From Symsagittifera roscoffensis (taxonomy: Eukaryota; Xenacoelomorpha; Acoela; Convolutidae), in NCBI RefSeq assembly GCF_963678635.1, contig NC_087071.1, positions 10,555,088 to 10,619,087 on the forward strand: a stretch of DNA of 64,000 bases, in the 5' to 3' direction. Made by a program: the position numbers and the translations under genes. Below the pieces are notes generated by a model, which saw nothing but the letters and a program-made list of their open reading frames with translations, was not told the origin of the DNA and did no database searches. Below, one piece after another: positions 1-11,033 of this stretch. Numbering within the stretch: position 1 is the first letter of the stretch; every line of letters starts with the position of its first letter.

Positions 1-74
1 ATAATTAGATGGAAGGCCCATTGGAGATAAAGTTTTACCGGAAGCCAGGCTGAGTTGTGATCAACAATGGAAAA

Positions 75-486
75 TGGAACCTGATCTAAACTACATTTTA
101 TGATTGGATAAATTAAATGTTTTACCAATGTAAAGTATTTAATATTAACCAATCATGATCCCTCTAACTAACAACCCACTTATTTGTAAGTGCTGAAGTT
201 ACTTGTAATTTCAGCACCAGAGAGATTTGAATTTAACTTAGAAATTAGTTGGACTCTCCCGAGCCACTTCAGCAACCGCAATAAACCAGTATACCCCTAG
301 ATCTATTGAGCCTAGCAGAGACTAGTTAAACAACCTGAGACTAGATAGTATAAGAGTAAGATTAGGATCGGTATTAGACTAAGAAGTTGCACGAATCTAT
401 CCGGCCGAAAATAAGATAGCGTGACGAGCAGACGGTGTACCCTATCCGAAATTACTCTATGAGTTAACCAACTCGGTCCTAACTCA
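75..486 (+). repeat. 5' LTR of giant Ty3/gypsy-class retroelement
   Basis: The segment begins TGGAACCTGATC and ends CCTAACTCA, so it has canonical TG...CA ends, and it recurs almost unchanged at 18571-18980. About a dozen differences separate the two copies, including two single-C indels and a reworked patch before the 3' end. A primer-binding site starts two bases after it. The LTR should carry promoter and polyadenylation signals, but no clear TATA box or AATAAA can be singled out. The five bases to its left (GAAAA) do not match those right of the 3' LTR (CAAGG), so no target-site duplication is visible. Confidence 0.93.
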
Positions 487-488
487 TC

Positions 489-506
489 TGGTGCGACCAT
501 AAGTCT
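489..506 (+). promoter_or_regulatory. Primer-binding site (minus-strand DNA priming)
   Basis: TGGTGCGACC starts two bases after the LTR-terminal CA. A PBS begins TGG because it pairs with the CCA end of a tRNA, and a one- to several-base gap after the LTR is usual. The implied tRNA 3' end would be ...GGTCGCACCA; I cannot name the isoacceptor from the sequence alone. Confidence 0.7.
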
Positions 507-1741
507 CGAACAAGACCTTAATAGCTTAGAATTAACCAAAATAGATTAGAAATAGACAAAAACATTTAAAAAATGTTATACGACAATAATTTAATCGAAA
601 TGTCTCTACGACTCAATAGATCAGAGCCAATATTCCGAACCATAACAGAACTACCCGAATTGGAAGAAGACCTCGAACCAGAGACGACATACGACAAAGT
701 AGAAACTTGCCATATAGCTATATGATAGTTAGGCAAAAACCAGAACAAACTTTTATATTTAGAATATTACTGGCAATGAATTTAGATTTTCATTTGCAAA
801 CATAAACCTTGAAGTTAATCTTCAAAATCATTTCAGGCGCTAAACAAAATTATTAATATACAATAACGATTGATAAAAAGATCTAAGATCGTTTTCCTAA
901 AACTCTGCAGTAATATACAAAATATGTTTGAAAAATATTTATTGAAAAATAAAAAATAAAAATTAGTAGCATGACAATAAATGGTTAGTAATCATAAATC
1001 ATCCTGTTGTTCCAGCTCCATCACCTAAAACATAACAGCAATCATAAACCCACTAATATCATCAAAACACTAAATCTTTCCTTTACACACATTTATAAAA
1101 TTTATTAAAACTTAAATTCACTTAATTTTAAAACCAGATCATCAAGGCTTATCCTTGGATCTTAAATCATTTTCTACTTAATTAAATTTCAAATTTGATC
1201 ATCAAGGCTTATCCTTGGATCAAACAGAACAACTTTGTTCTCCCCCACCCACTTAATTAGTGTCTAACGACCTCAAACGTCGATTCACTACCCAACCCTT
1301 TCTAAAGACCTAAGACTAATAGAAATTTTTAAACAAAACTAATCATTTAAATTAGGATAAACAGTGCAAGAAACTTCGGTTATTCATCCTTCACTTGACC
1401 CCCCCTCTTAACAGACCCAGGATAAATCTTAGACTTAGTAAGTTTAAAATAGTATCTAACGAACTACTCGCGTTCTAATTATACCTGAACCTTGTGGATC
1501 GATTTACTATTCTCCAACCCTTGAACACAATCACTACCCCTAAGTAAGATTAAGTAAGTTAACACCTTAACTTATACTAGCCACGAGAAAGTAAAAAATC
1601 ATTCTTCGGAAGCGATATACTTTTCTCTCCAACCCTGAACAAATAGACCCAGGTTAAGCTAACCAAAAAATCGTAAGAACTAACAGTTTAAGAAAATAGA
1701 AATCATTTAACCAACCTTTTGCATCCGTCATCCTAAACCTT
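507..1741 (+). other. Retroelement 5' leader
   Basis: This 1.2 kb stretch between PBS and first ORF has no long open frame. It holds two identical hairpins (1137-1161, 1197-1221) and three looser echoes of a CCAACCCT-containing block near 1295, 1514 and 1638. Donor-like GTAAGA and GTAAGTT occur at 1544 and 1554. In retroviruses a leader like this carries packaging and dimerisation signals and the major splice donor; that role here is inferred. Confidence 0.55.
1137..1221 (+). repeat. Two identical leader hairpins, 60-bp period
   Basis: The 25-mer from 1137 to 1161 recurs exactly at 1197-1221. Each copy folds on itself: GATC-CAAGG, with a 2-base AT bulge, pairs with CCTTGGATC around a CTTAT loop. 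Exact identity within a leader that is otherwise diverging suggests a functional RNA structure such as a packaging or dimer-initiation signal, which is inference. Confidence 0.6.
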
Positions 1742-2211
1742 ATGTCATTTAAAAACCTAGGAAATAAACAAACAATCGTTTTACACAATTGTGAAATTGA
1801 AAACAAAAAATACGACCTTGTAATCACACCTCATACACAAACAGTTGGATACATTCGAACAAAACGACAAACACTAAAAAGAAAAAATTAATAACTAAAC
1901 AAAGACAAATAACACGAAAAAGATTTTCAAAAAATCGAAACGCATTTTCAGAATCAGAAACCAACAGTTTAGACGAACTTTACAAACTTAAAAGATCAAT
2001 AGATAAAAATTGCCCACTTCACGATCAATTATATTTTTCTGACTCAGAAACAACTTCAAATTCATCACAAAGAGGAAAAAGAAGAATAAAAAAACAGTAC
2101 AAACACAAACCAGTACATCTATACAATTGGAATCAACCAATTCGACACATTAATAATTACATATTAACAGTCATCGAACGAAAAAATGAGTTCAACGCAC
2201 ACCCCAGGTGA
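1742..2211 (+). pseudogene. Accessory ORF A, frame-broken or programmed -1 frameshift
   Basis: An ATG at 1742 opens 49 codons ending at TAA 1889-1891. The -1 frame is open straight through that point to TGA at 2209-2211, giving a second part of about 106 codons that is lysine- and arginine-rich with a serine/acidic patch (SDSETTS) and a basic RGKRRIKK stretch that could be a nuclear-targeting or RNA-binding signal. The switch point is A AAA AAT followed at once by the zero-frame TAA, which fits a slippery heptamer but also a simple indel in an A-run. The 3' end overlaps the next ORF by 26 bases. I recognise no family. Being first in the element, it could be a regulatory protein of its own or a lost gag N-terminus. 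Confidence 0.45.
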
Positions 2212-2590
2212 CGAAACTCCAGATGATGATGAAATCTTTCCTTTTATAGTAGATGCAGATACTGATAGAGGACAACACATATTTTGTCAAAATTTACTCG
2301 TAAATTTATTTGAACCCGGAATCAGTCCATGTAAAACAGAGTTCCCCGATGTAAAAATCAAAAGACAAATCATAGATCACTATCTAAAAGATATATGCAA
2401 CATAACACAACAGTATGGAATCTACTCTATAGAATTCACTTCCCCAAACCATAATAATAGAACATATACTATTCAAACAGACGATCTTGACTTAGAATTT
2501 TCAAAAGTTTTTTCAGAATATATAAAAAGCATCCAATACCATAACTCACAAGAGCAAACTCCATTTTCACCAATGAAGTTTTCGCAATAA
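2186..2590 (+). CDS. Accessory ORF B, 134 codons, unknown
   Basis: It starts at ATG 2186 inside the end of ORF A and stops at TAA 2588-2590. The protein is acidic at the N-terminus (GDETPDDDE) and mixed afterwards, with no signal peptide, membrane segment or known motif. Its A/C-rich, G-poor codon use matches the rest of the element, which supports it being a true element gene rather than a chance frame. It is too small for gag and lacks gag features; those appear from about 3590 on. Function is not recognised. Confidence 0.5.
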   Translation: MSSTHTPGDETPDDDEIFPFIVDADTDRGQHIFCQNLLVNLFEPGISPCKTEFPDVKIKRQIIDHYLKDICNITQQYGIYSIEFTSPNHNNRTYTIQTDDLDLEFSKVFSEYIKSIQYHNSQEQTPFSPMKFSQ

Positions 2591-3589
2591 TATATAGGTT
2601 ATATTTCGATATTAGAAAATGAAATCCAATAACAAATGTCTCACCGACAGAAACATCTAAACATTTAAGAGTACGACATGAAATCACACTACTCTCTAGT
2701 TATTAAACATCATTAAGAAAATTTCACGAAAGACGACGTTTCACAACATACAAAACACGATCTACAAAAAATTTTGGCATGGTTCATAATAGATTATTTC
2801 ACACCACAATATTGATTTAATTGCACAAGCAAGAAAAAATTTAGACCCCAAAATTCGACGATGATACCGCTATCACAGAACAATCAGATTATGTTGGGAC
2901 CCCGAATGGTCTCATCCCGCATTTATAAGCTTCCCACCAATCAATCTCAAGTCAAGCAATAAGTACGATATCTTACATAAGAGATTATGTAAAAGTAATA
3001 CCATTAACCATTGATGCAACACCATTAAACTATAATACATTTTTGCCCGATACACAAAATAATAGTTTAAACTCTACAGTTATACACAATGAAAACCTCA
3101 ATGGAACTAGGAATCTTACTCAACCACGATATCCAGACCCCATCACACTTCATAAATGAAGAAATTGTACACACAACAACTACACAACAAAGTATTTCAC
3201 CAATAACGCCCGAATTTAACAACACCAAGAAATACAAATCTTTCACAAACACAAGTAACCTCTACAATCAACCGTTAAACCTTCGGTTGCTCCAAAATAT
3301 TCACATATGGATTACCAAACATATAGACCCATGACCAATACCATCAAAAAACACGCAAAACATTCACTAGAAACAACTTTGCAGACCATAATTATAATTA
3401 TTACACATCCGTCAAAAACAAATTATCAACCACAAAGAAATTTTAATCAATATACAAAACCTCGAAACTGGGATAAACCCAACGGCCCAATATAATTCCA
3501 AAAATTTTCAAACCAAATCCTCCACAGGATCACAGTGAAATTACCCATTTTTTCAACAAAATAAAAATAAAAAACAGACATCTTATCAA
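2591..3589 (+). other. Decayed stretch between ORF B and gag
   Basis: About 1 kb with the same A/C-rich composition as the coding parts but no frame longer than about 80 codons. Short open pieces in different frames (for example near 3030-3165 and 3270-3490) read as polar, proline/asparagine/threonine-rich protein like retroelement gag N-termini. The best reading is former coding sequence broken by several indels; no start can be placed. Confidence 0.35.
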
Positions 3590-4180
3590 ATGGATTATTT
3601 ATCCTCAGATGATGATTTCTTACAACCAGATATATATGCACCAAATACTCAAGAATATCGTAGACAAGGAATACAGAAAACACGTACAAATCATAGAAAT
3701 TTTTCTCCCACAACCGATAGATGCACAACATCAACAACCAATTCAACAACAAAATCCAATTAATACACAATCTTTTCAACCAATTCAACAACAAAATCCA
3801 ATGACTGCACACTCGTATCAACCATCACAAATGCAAAATGAAATACCACATCCATATTATCTCCAACAACATGAAATAACAAGAAACCAACTTTCAAATT
3901 TTCTCAAATGCCAAATGCAGCAGAATCATTACAAATGACAATGAATCCATACCTTATGGGTGGATCATCAATAACATCAAACAAACCTTTAATGGTTTTC
4001 ACAGGAACAGACCCTGATACTCTGTAGAAGATTATTTAAATGCAGTAACAGCAAACCTGATTTTAAATATTGGGACCTGAACCAATAAATACGCCACTAC
4101 ATCAAAATTGGATACATCGACGCACAGCGTTAATACAAACAACCTTAGATGGCGCAGCCCAAAAATGGTTTTTCAGTACT
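3590..4180 (+). pseudogene. gag: gag N-terminal and central part, multiply frameshifted
   Basis: From ATG 3590 the reading passes through an acidic start, a Q/N/P-rich region with QPIQQQNP repeats, then PLMVFTGTDPDT, a VEDYLNAV-like stretch, a WIHRRTALIQ stretch and LDGAAQKW. The last two are the pattern of the Retrotrans_gag (capsid) domain, in which a Trp-containing helix precedes 'l.g.A..W'. To follow it, the frame must change near 3740-3760, 3900, 4022, 4073 and 4160-4175, and a TAG lies at 4024. The continuation is the start of the long frame at 4149, whose own ATG is out of phase with LDGAAQKW and therefore not the true gag start. This gag cannot be made intact from this copy. Confidence 0.7.
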
Positions 4181-7100
4181 ACCTCTAGAAATAAAATCAA
4201 ACTGGAAAAGGTTTACACAAGAATTTTCAAAAATGTTTGACTCCGAAAGAAACAAACAACAACAAAGAGTTTTATGTAATGAAATTCGCAGATTACCAAA
4301 CGAAACCATCAAGCAAATAGCAGTACGAATCGAAACACTAGTTCGAAAAGCATATTCATTAAATACACATGACTATAAAAACACAAAGATGACAGAAATC
4401 TTAATGATGACCTTAACACCACAATTAAGGAAAATAGCAATAAAAAAAGAGAGCATCCCATCCTTCTTCAATTCGGAACCCGATTTAGATTTTCGAAAAC
4501 TAGTAGACAAACTAGAACAAGCAGAAATCACAATGAAACTTGAAGAAACAGAAAATCTGAAATTACAATACGTTAACAGAATTGAAACGACTCCCACTAA
4601 TATTAATAATATACAGGAATCAGAGACAGACCTCGTTGAAAAAATCACTGAAATACTCAATATTTACGAAAAGAACCCAAACTTTAAAGGCAAACCATCT
4701 TTCAAAAAATGGTGTAATTATTGCCGACGATACGGACATAGTATTTCCGAATGTAGACAAAAACAGCAAGACAATCAAAATAAACCTCAAAAATATAAAG
4801 AACCAAATAAATCATTCTATCAATACATGAAAAAAGATCAAAATCTACCGAACAAAACAGTCTACAGCAACAACAGTTCAGGAAAACCACTCCCGAACAA
4901 TACAAATTATACAAGAAATCAATCACCATATAACTCAAGTTATAGAGGAAGATCACCAGAACGAAGAAACACGCATAATTCATCACAAAATCACTACAAT
5001 AGACCAAATAGTCGAAATAACTACTCCAGATCACATTCAAATACACAACGATTTGTTTCTAGATCTAATTCCCAATCAAGAAATAACTACTATCCGAACA
5101 AGCAATCACGAAATTCATCATACAATAGGAATAGAAACTACTCCTATAATCGAAATAGAAGTTATTCAAACAACCGAAACCAGAATTACCCGAAAAATCA
5201 ATCAAGGAATAACTCATATAATAGATCGAACTATAACAGACCAAACAATAATTACCAAAACAGATCGCGAAATAATTCACAAAATCGACACTCAAGTTAT
5301 AATAATCGTTATAGAAATTATTCCCAATCACCACACCGGAATAATAATAACTATAATAATTCTAATAATCGCCACAGAAGTAGTACACCTAAACATCAAA
5401 GACAAATCAATCAAGTACAATCTAATCCAGAAACAACATCAGACCCTCCAGGTATTGATGACACAGTAACTGATACGTTACAACTCAATCAAATAAACTG
5501 TACATCATCAGATTCAGAAAGTGATACTGAAAACACTCTTTCTATCAATATGATAAAAGTCGAAAATGACTATGAATCTGTCATATACGAACAACCTTTT
5601 TCATCACACATATATGAAAATCAATCAGAATTTCTTCAAAATTATTACACTACACCCATAAATTCCACACCAACGACGCAAGAAACAAATGAGATTAACA
5701 CTACAAATCAAACCAATAAAAATACCAAAACAAAATGCTTGAATACAAACCACATTTATCAAAATATACAAAAAGAACAACCCAAAGAAAAAATTTGGAC
5801 AATACCAATTCTCTTAGAAAGCCCAAGAAATAAAGAATTTCAACCACCAGACCTTGAAATAGATTTTTTAATTGATTCAGGAGCAGAATCAAACATAATA
5901 AACATCCCCACATGGAATGAAATAAAAACTTTACACCCAAAGCTAACACCTCTTGAAACCTCCAGTAAGTTAGCAACAGCACAAGGATCAACATTGATAA
6001 ACTACGGAAAAATCCAATTATTTCTCCTCCCCACCAGAACAATGGAGCAAAGCAAAATTTTAAATAAGCCATTTAAACAAATATTCCATATCACTGACAT
6101 TAAATATAATATCATTGGAATACCATTTATTTCGAAGTATATACCAACAATTAACATACTAAATAGTAAAATATTAATCAAAGATAAATATACAAAAACA
6201 AAAGAAACATCCTTAACATTTTTTCAAAGATTAAATAAACAACCACCATTCTTTTCAAAATTCTACCCGATATTTAACCAACAAAGAAAACACCTAAAAC
6301 CACTATCAGGAAATATCTATAATTTTTCAATCAAACAAGTTCACCAATATGATAAAGAACAAAACAAACAAAAATTTTATATGTCAGAATTTGAATTCAA
6401 ACCTATTCACAAATTTTTCAAAATCACAATCTCATCCATAAAATATTTGAAAAATTCGAATTCCGATATCATTTCCTTACATGTCTATAACAACACACCT
6501 TACCAAGTAACATTACCTTTAGGACTTTTAGGATATTGTGAAACCAACGCTACAATATCACCAATACACGAAAAAGCCTATCGCGTAAATAATATACTCC
6601 AATTACTAGATATTTGCCAATCTACAATTCTTAATGAAGAATTATCTATAAATAATATAATAAGTAACGAAAACAGAAATACGGATTATTTCACAAAAAC
6701 TCCATATTTCAAACCTACATTCAACATAAGTAACTACACAGAGGACCAACAAAAATTTTTAACAATGTTTAATTTCCAACATTCACAAATAACACAAGAC
6801 GAATTCGAAAAGTTAGCCAAACAGCTAATTAAATATTCATCAGTCTATGCAACATCAAAATTCGATGTTGGAAAAATCAGTTCATCACTACATCTCCCGT
6901 TAAAACCAGACGCAGTTTTCAAAAAACAGAGAGCAAGTAAAGTACCAATTCACTTACATGATAAAGTGAACAGATTACTCGACATTTTAGAACAATACAA
7001 CATTATATCACCAGTAAACAAAGAAGAACAACCAAAAGGCAACACATTTATCAACCCTGTTATCATTCTAGCTAAAGGAGAATCATTAAAAATCGTTCTC

Positions 7101-8204
7101 GATGCTAGATACCTCAATTCACTTATAGATGAATCAAAATGTAATGGGCCCATTGAACCAATACAAGTTATTTTAACAAAAATAAACGGCAAATACTTTA
7201 CAACCGCCGATATGAATAGTGCATACAATCAAATGCCACTAGATGAACAATCACGACGTTTAACACAATTTGTTATCGGAAACCAACAATATGAATTCAA
7301 CCGCTTATTCTATGGAATATCCATAGGACCAGCAGCATTTTCAGCTTTTATGAGCAAAATTTTTAGACCACTAATACTCAAGAAAAACGCAATCACCTAT
7401 TTAGACGATGTTTTTATGCAATCACAAACAAAAGACGAGATGTTCAATGTTTTAGAAAAATATCACCAAATACTTCAGAACGAAAATCTGAAGGCCGCCC
7501 CCGATAAATCACACTTCTTTTTGACAAGAGTTAAATTCTTAGGACATAATATAGAAAGAAAAACAATCACTCCATTGAAATCACGCATTGACGCTATTCA
7601 AAAACTTCAACCACCAACAAATAAAAAGAAAATCCAAGAATTTCTTGGAATGTTAAACTTTTTAAGTAAATATGTTTATAAAATGCAATTATATCTACGA
7701 CCATTTTATAACATCCTTAGACAACAAAATAATTTTGAATGGAACACAGAACATCAAACACGATTTGAAGAAATAAAGAAACTTTTAACTGAACAAATTT
7801 CAAACACAATTCCAGATTCAAATCAACCATTTTATGCAATGTGCGATGCTTCGAACTTTGGCATCGGTGCAGCACTATTACAATCACATAATGGTACAAA
7901 TAAAATGAACCTCATATCAGCAAATTCTCGATTATTCACTCAAGCAGAGCTACGACTCTCAACTCTAATGAGAGAATGTACAGCCATAATATATACACTG
8001 ACAGAATATGAATTTCTGATACTTGGATCAAAACATCCAACAGTTCTATTCACAGACCATAAACCAATCATCTTTCTTTTTACACAAAAATCTAACCCAA
8101 ACCACCGAGTTTACAGATTTCAACTAATTCTAATGAAATTTCCAAACTTACATATAGTTTGGACTGCAGGAAAAAATCTTGCATTACCAGACACCTTAAG
8201 TTGA
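4149..8204 (+). CDS. pol: gag C-terminus, protease, reverse transcriptase and RNase H
   Basis: One 1351-codon frame. Residues 1-130 complete the gag capsid domain. A CCHC zinc knuckle (CNYCRRYGHSISEC) sits at 189-202, followed to about 430 by a striking Asn/Arg/Ser/Tyr-rich region of RNxSYN repeats, likely RNA-binding. The aspartic protease has DSGA at about 576. The reverse transcriptase runs from about 930, with LDARYLN, TADMNSAYNQ and the catalytic YLDD at 1084-1087. The FLGH and QEFLGMLNF blocks that follow are typical of Ty3/gypsy. RNase H starts at CDAS (D about 1233) and has TDHKP near 1303. gag and pol share one frame, so no frameshift separates them here. The frame ends at TGA in DTLS*, exactly where gypsy elements read DxLSR; a TGA for a CGA Arg codon explains it. 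The ATG at 4149 is fortuitous. Confidence 0.92.
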   Translation: MAQPKNGFSVLPLEIKSNWKRFTQEFSKMFDSERNKQQQRVLCNEIRRLPNETIKQIAVRIETLVRKAYSLNTHDYKNTKMTEILMMTLTPQLRKIAIKKESIPSFFNSEPDLDFRKLVDKLEQAEITMKLEETENLKLQYVNRIETTPTNINNIQESETDLVEKITEILNIYEKNPNFKGKPSFKKWCNYCRRYGHSISECRQKQQDNQNKPQKYKEPNKSFYQYMKKDQNLPNKTVYSNNSSGKPLPNNTNYTRNQSPYNSSYRGRSPERRNTHNSSQNHYNRPNSRNNYSRSHSNTQRFVSRSNSQSRNNYYPNKQSRNSSYNRNRNYSYNRNRSYSNNRNQNYPKNQSRNNSYNRSNYNRPNNNYQNRSRNNSQNRHSSYNNRYRNYSQSPHRNNNNYNNSNNRHRSSTPKHQRQINQVQSNPETTSDPPGIDDTVTDTLQLNQINCTSSDSESDTENTLSINMIKVENDYESVIYEQPFSSHIYENQSEFLQNYYTTPINSTPTTQETNEINTTNQTNKNTKTKCLNTNHIYQNIQKEQPKEKIWTIPILLESPRNKEFQPPDLEIDFLIDSGAESNIINIPTWNEIKTLHPKLTPLETSSKLATAQGSTLINYGKIQLFLLPTRTMEQSKILNKPFKQIFHITDIKYNIIGIPFISKYIPTINILNSKILIKDKYTKTKETSLTFFQRLNKQPPFFSKFYPIFNQQRKHLKPLSGNIYNFSIKQVHQYDKEQNKQKFYMSEFEFKPIHKFFKITISSIKYLKNSNSDIISLHVYNNTPYQVTLPLGLLGYCETNATISPIHEKAYRVNNILQLLDICQSTILNEELSINNIISNENRNTDYFTKTPYFKPTFNISNYTEDQQKFLTMFNFQHSQITQDEFEKLAKQLIKYSSVYATSKFDVGKISSSLHLPLKPDAVFKKQRASKVPIHLHDKVNRLLDILEQYNIISPVNKEEQPKGNTFINPVIILAKGESLKIVLDARYLNSLIDESKCNGPIEPIQVILTKINGKYFTTADMNSAYNQMPLDEQSRRLTQFVIGNQQYEFNRLFYGISIGPAAFSAFMSKIFRPLILKKNAITYLDDVFMQSQTKDEMFNVLEKYHQILQNENLKAAPDKSHFFLTRVKFLGHNIERKTITPLKSRIDAIQKLQPPTNKKKIQEFLGMLNFLSKYVYKMQLYLRPFYNILRQQNNFEWNTEHQTRFEEIKKLLTEQISNTIPDSNQPFYAMCDASNFGIGAALLQSHNGTNKMNLISANSRLFTQAELRLSTLMRECTAIIYTLTEYEFLILGSKHPTVLFTDHKPIIFLFTQKSNPNHRVYRFQLILMKFPNLHIVWTAGKNLALPDTLS

Positions 8205-9935
8205 AATACACCACCTGAATTACTTACACGAAAAACAACAGTTGAAATACCCAAAAACATAAAATTCTACCTTGCAGAAAACGAAACATCACCCCGATTG
8301 GAATGCAAATATGCAGTAAAAACTGATATTGAACAATCACAAATAAATAGTTTACAACATTTCCCACTTTATTTAGATTGTCAAAATAATCATTATGAAG
8401 TTGATTTACTTGGAACATCAACTTTCAAACCAATCCCATATTCTCAATGGATAAAAAATAACACCCAACAAAAACGAACAAAACAACACCCACCTAAGAA
8501 AGACCATTTTCCACTAATTGAAAAAGAAAATTTAACTGATAAAATAAATTTATCAGGACCACAAACAAATGATTCAAAATACACAATAAATCAAGTTTTT
8601 GACCTCCACGACCCACTTGATACAATACCCTTATCTAAATTCGAAATTGAAAACATTTTTCTCCCTCCAACAGAAACGATTACAATTTCAACACTGAAAC
8701 AATATCAAAATCTTGACCCGATAATTAGACAACTAAAATCATGGCACAAATATAAAACTAAACCTGTCAAGGCAGATTCAACCATTCTAGGAAACAAAAC
8801 ACTCCTCAGATACTTTCGCAAATTTAACAACACAACAATTAACGAAAATACAGACCTTTTAGAGTATAACCTGAATGAATCTACAGTTCCATGTCTCCCT
8901 TTAAGTATGATTCTTATAGCTTTTAATATTTCACATACACAAAATATTAAAGGACACTCTGGATCAGAAAAAACATATTCAAATTTTATACAAAATTTTT
9001 ACTTTCCAAATGCACCAATTTGGATAAAAGTACTATGCAATGATTGTATAGTATGTCAACTAAATAAACCTTACCCAAATCAAAAACAAATAGCACAAAA
9101 ACAAGATTTTAAAGGACAAAGTTTGTACTTTAATCATCGTATCTCATTTGATACCAAAGGACCAATTTCACCCTCATCCGAAGGAAGCTCCTACATTATG
9201 GTAATTGTTGACGCATTTACACATTATGTAGCACTTAACCCAGTACCACATTGTAACGCTTATTACGCTTACACAACACTCTATGAACACTGGATAGCAA
9301 AATTCGGACTTTCAGAAATTTTAGTTACAGACAACGGTACAGAATTCATAAATAATGAAATCATCACACTATGTCATTTATATAACATTAAACACAAACC
9401 ACGTACATCTCACGCACCTTGGACAAACGGCTTAGTCGAAGGTATGAACCGTTCATTACAAGAATATCTCAGATGTATCATCAATGGAAATGATACAAGA
9501 TATACCGAATGGTCAGCAGATGTAAAACTATTTCCCTTAGCATATAATTCACAAATTACGACAACTTTAGGAATGTCACCATACGAAATGGTTTTTAACC
9601 AAAAGCCACGCAAACCAATAATGTTTACAGCAAATTCTCATAAAAACGCACGAGGTTATTGTCAACCAAATAAAGACTCAATTTGTTATAACCTACCTTT
9701 ACATACACACGATGAAGATCATTTTCATCACCCACAAATTCTTAAACTAGCCTCCGGTACACACACCGAATGGATTCTAAATAGAGATAAAAAACACAAT
9801 GAAATTTATCAAAAAATAACAAAAAAGTTATTACAAAGACAAAACATTAATGAACAAATCAATTCACGTTTTACACCAGCCTCCGAATTAAAAATTTGTT
9901 TACATTTGTTTCTCCGAATTTTACATTTGTTTTAA
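8205..9935 (+). pseudogene. pol: Integrase part of pol, after an in-frame stop
   Basis: The frame continues in the same phase directly after TGA 8202-8204 (NTPPELLTR...), so this is the second half of one polyprotein. Counting from codon 8298, a zinc-binding H-x6-H and C-x2-C pair (GH...CNDC) is followed by the integrase catalytic core: D in SFDTKGP at about 285, D in VTDNGTEF at about 345 and E in NGLVEGMN at about 381. The last spacing is D-x35-E, as expected for retroviral and Ty3/gypsy integrases. About 200 residues of linker precede it. The frame runs out at 9935 in a 20-odd-bp partial duplication (CTCCGAATT...ACATTTGTTT seen twice), beyond which the next frame takes up the C-terminal domain. 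Without readthrough of the TGA no integrase would be made. Confidence 0.88.
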
Positions 9936-10435
9936 TACCTAATTTTAATACTCAAAAAGGAATTTCTAAAAAATTACAACCCCTTCGAAAAGGACCATAC
10001 CAAATAATTTCAAAACCCACTGATGTCACATATAAAATTACCGACTCAAACAAAAAAGAAATCGTTCAACATCGAAACAACCTATTACCTTATTACCCAA
10101 AAGAATACGCACTCCGCGAATTAACTCAATTATATTCTTTCACAGGATTAAAAATCATTCAAAATGAACCACATCTGAAAAACACAGAACAAAATGATAA
10201 CCCCACCGAAAATCAAAACACAAAACCAACCGCCACCAAAAACAATACACAAAACCATAAAGAATCCCCAAAACAAAGAAAAAATAGAAAAATGACCGAA
10301 CAAATAATACCCCAAGAACAAATCGACAAATCAGAAAATAGAAAAACAACAAGACTCCGAAATCAACCACGTAAAAACTATAAAATATTCATCCCCCAAT
10401 CTAAAATTTTAAAGAAAGTGGAATTTCAAAAGTAA
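9896..10435 (+). pseudogene. pol: Integrase C-terminal (GPY/F-type) domain, shifted frame
   Basis: This frame carries KKLQPLRKGPYQIISK and later RNNLLPYYPK, the hallmark C-terminal module of Ty3/gypsy integrases (GPY/F motif and the final 'H.n.LlPY' block). It has no good start of its own and overlaps the preceding frame by 40 bases, so it is the displaced end of the same polyprotein after the duplication-caused shift near 9890-9935. The last 100 residues are Lys/Asn/Gln/Thr-rich with no motif. It ends at TAA 10433-10435. Confidence 0.85.
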
Positions 10436-11033
10436 TTTTAACATTATACTTCACAATCTTGAAACCTCCGAAACATTTTTCATTTACATTTTTCAAAATA
10501 ACATGCTGACAAGTACGCAATAATTCTAGTTCAAAATAGACCAATAGAATTCATCCAATCCGTCACTTTCTCTAACTCAAACTAAGACCAATTAAACAAA
10601 TCATATAGAACTCCAGGCACATCTATAACTATAACTTTACGACCTCCAGGTCAAAAATAAGCAAACCACTCCAACTTGACAACTAAAATAAATATCACCA
10701 TAATACCGTACCCCTCCCTTATCTAATAACCCAAAGATCAACAATATTTCCCCAACTCAGACCACGAATACCCCCAAAACAAATTTGTTAACTTAGCCTA
10801 AAGTAACAAAATGAACATTTTAATTAGCCTAAAGTATAAAAATCTCACCATACCCCGGATCATTTGACAAACAAAAATAAAGAAAAAGACGACCTCCCAA
10901 TCACCATGAAAATTGCCCCCAACAATTTTTTACAAAACTCAACCCACTTGTCAAAAAACCAATAAATAATCCGACCACACTAGAAAATCGCCTCGAACAG
11001 CAAAAAATATTCGACCAAGAGATCATTTCTTAA
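10436..11033 (+). other. Gap between pol and the small membrane ORFs
   Basis: No frame of useful length. The A/C-rich bias persists, and there are loose repeats such as AGCCTAAAGTA (about 10795 and 10828) and ACCTCCAGG-like words. It may be a decayed gene or untranslated spacer. No splice acceptor of the TTTTCAG type was seen before 11034. Confidence 0.3.

Noticed and set aside
312-748. Minus-strand frames inside and next to the 5' LTR
   Set aside because: They lie antisense in the LTR, recur only because the LTR recurs, and show no protein-like pattern.
4373-7899. Minus-strand and alternate-frame open runs across gag-pol
   Set aside because: They overlap clear gag-pol motifs on the plus strand and result from the skewed base composition.
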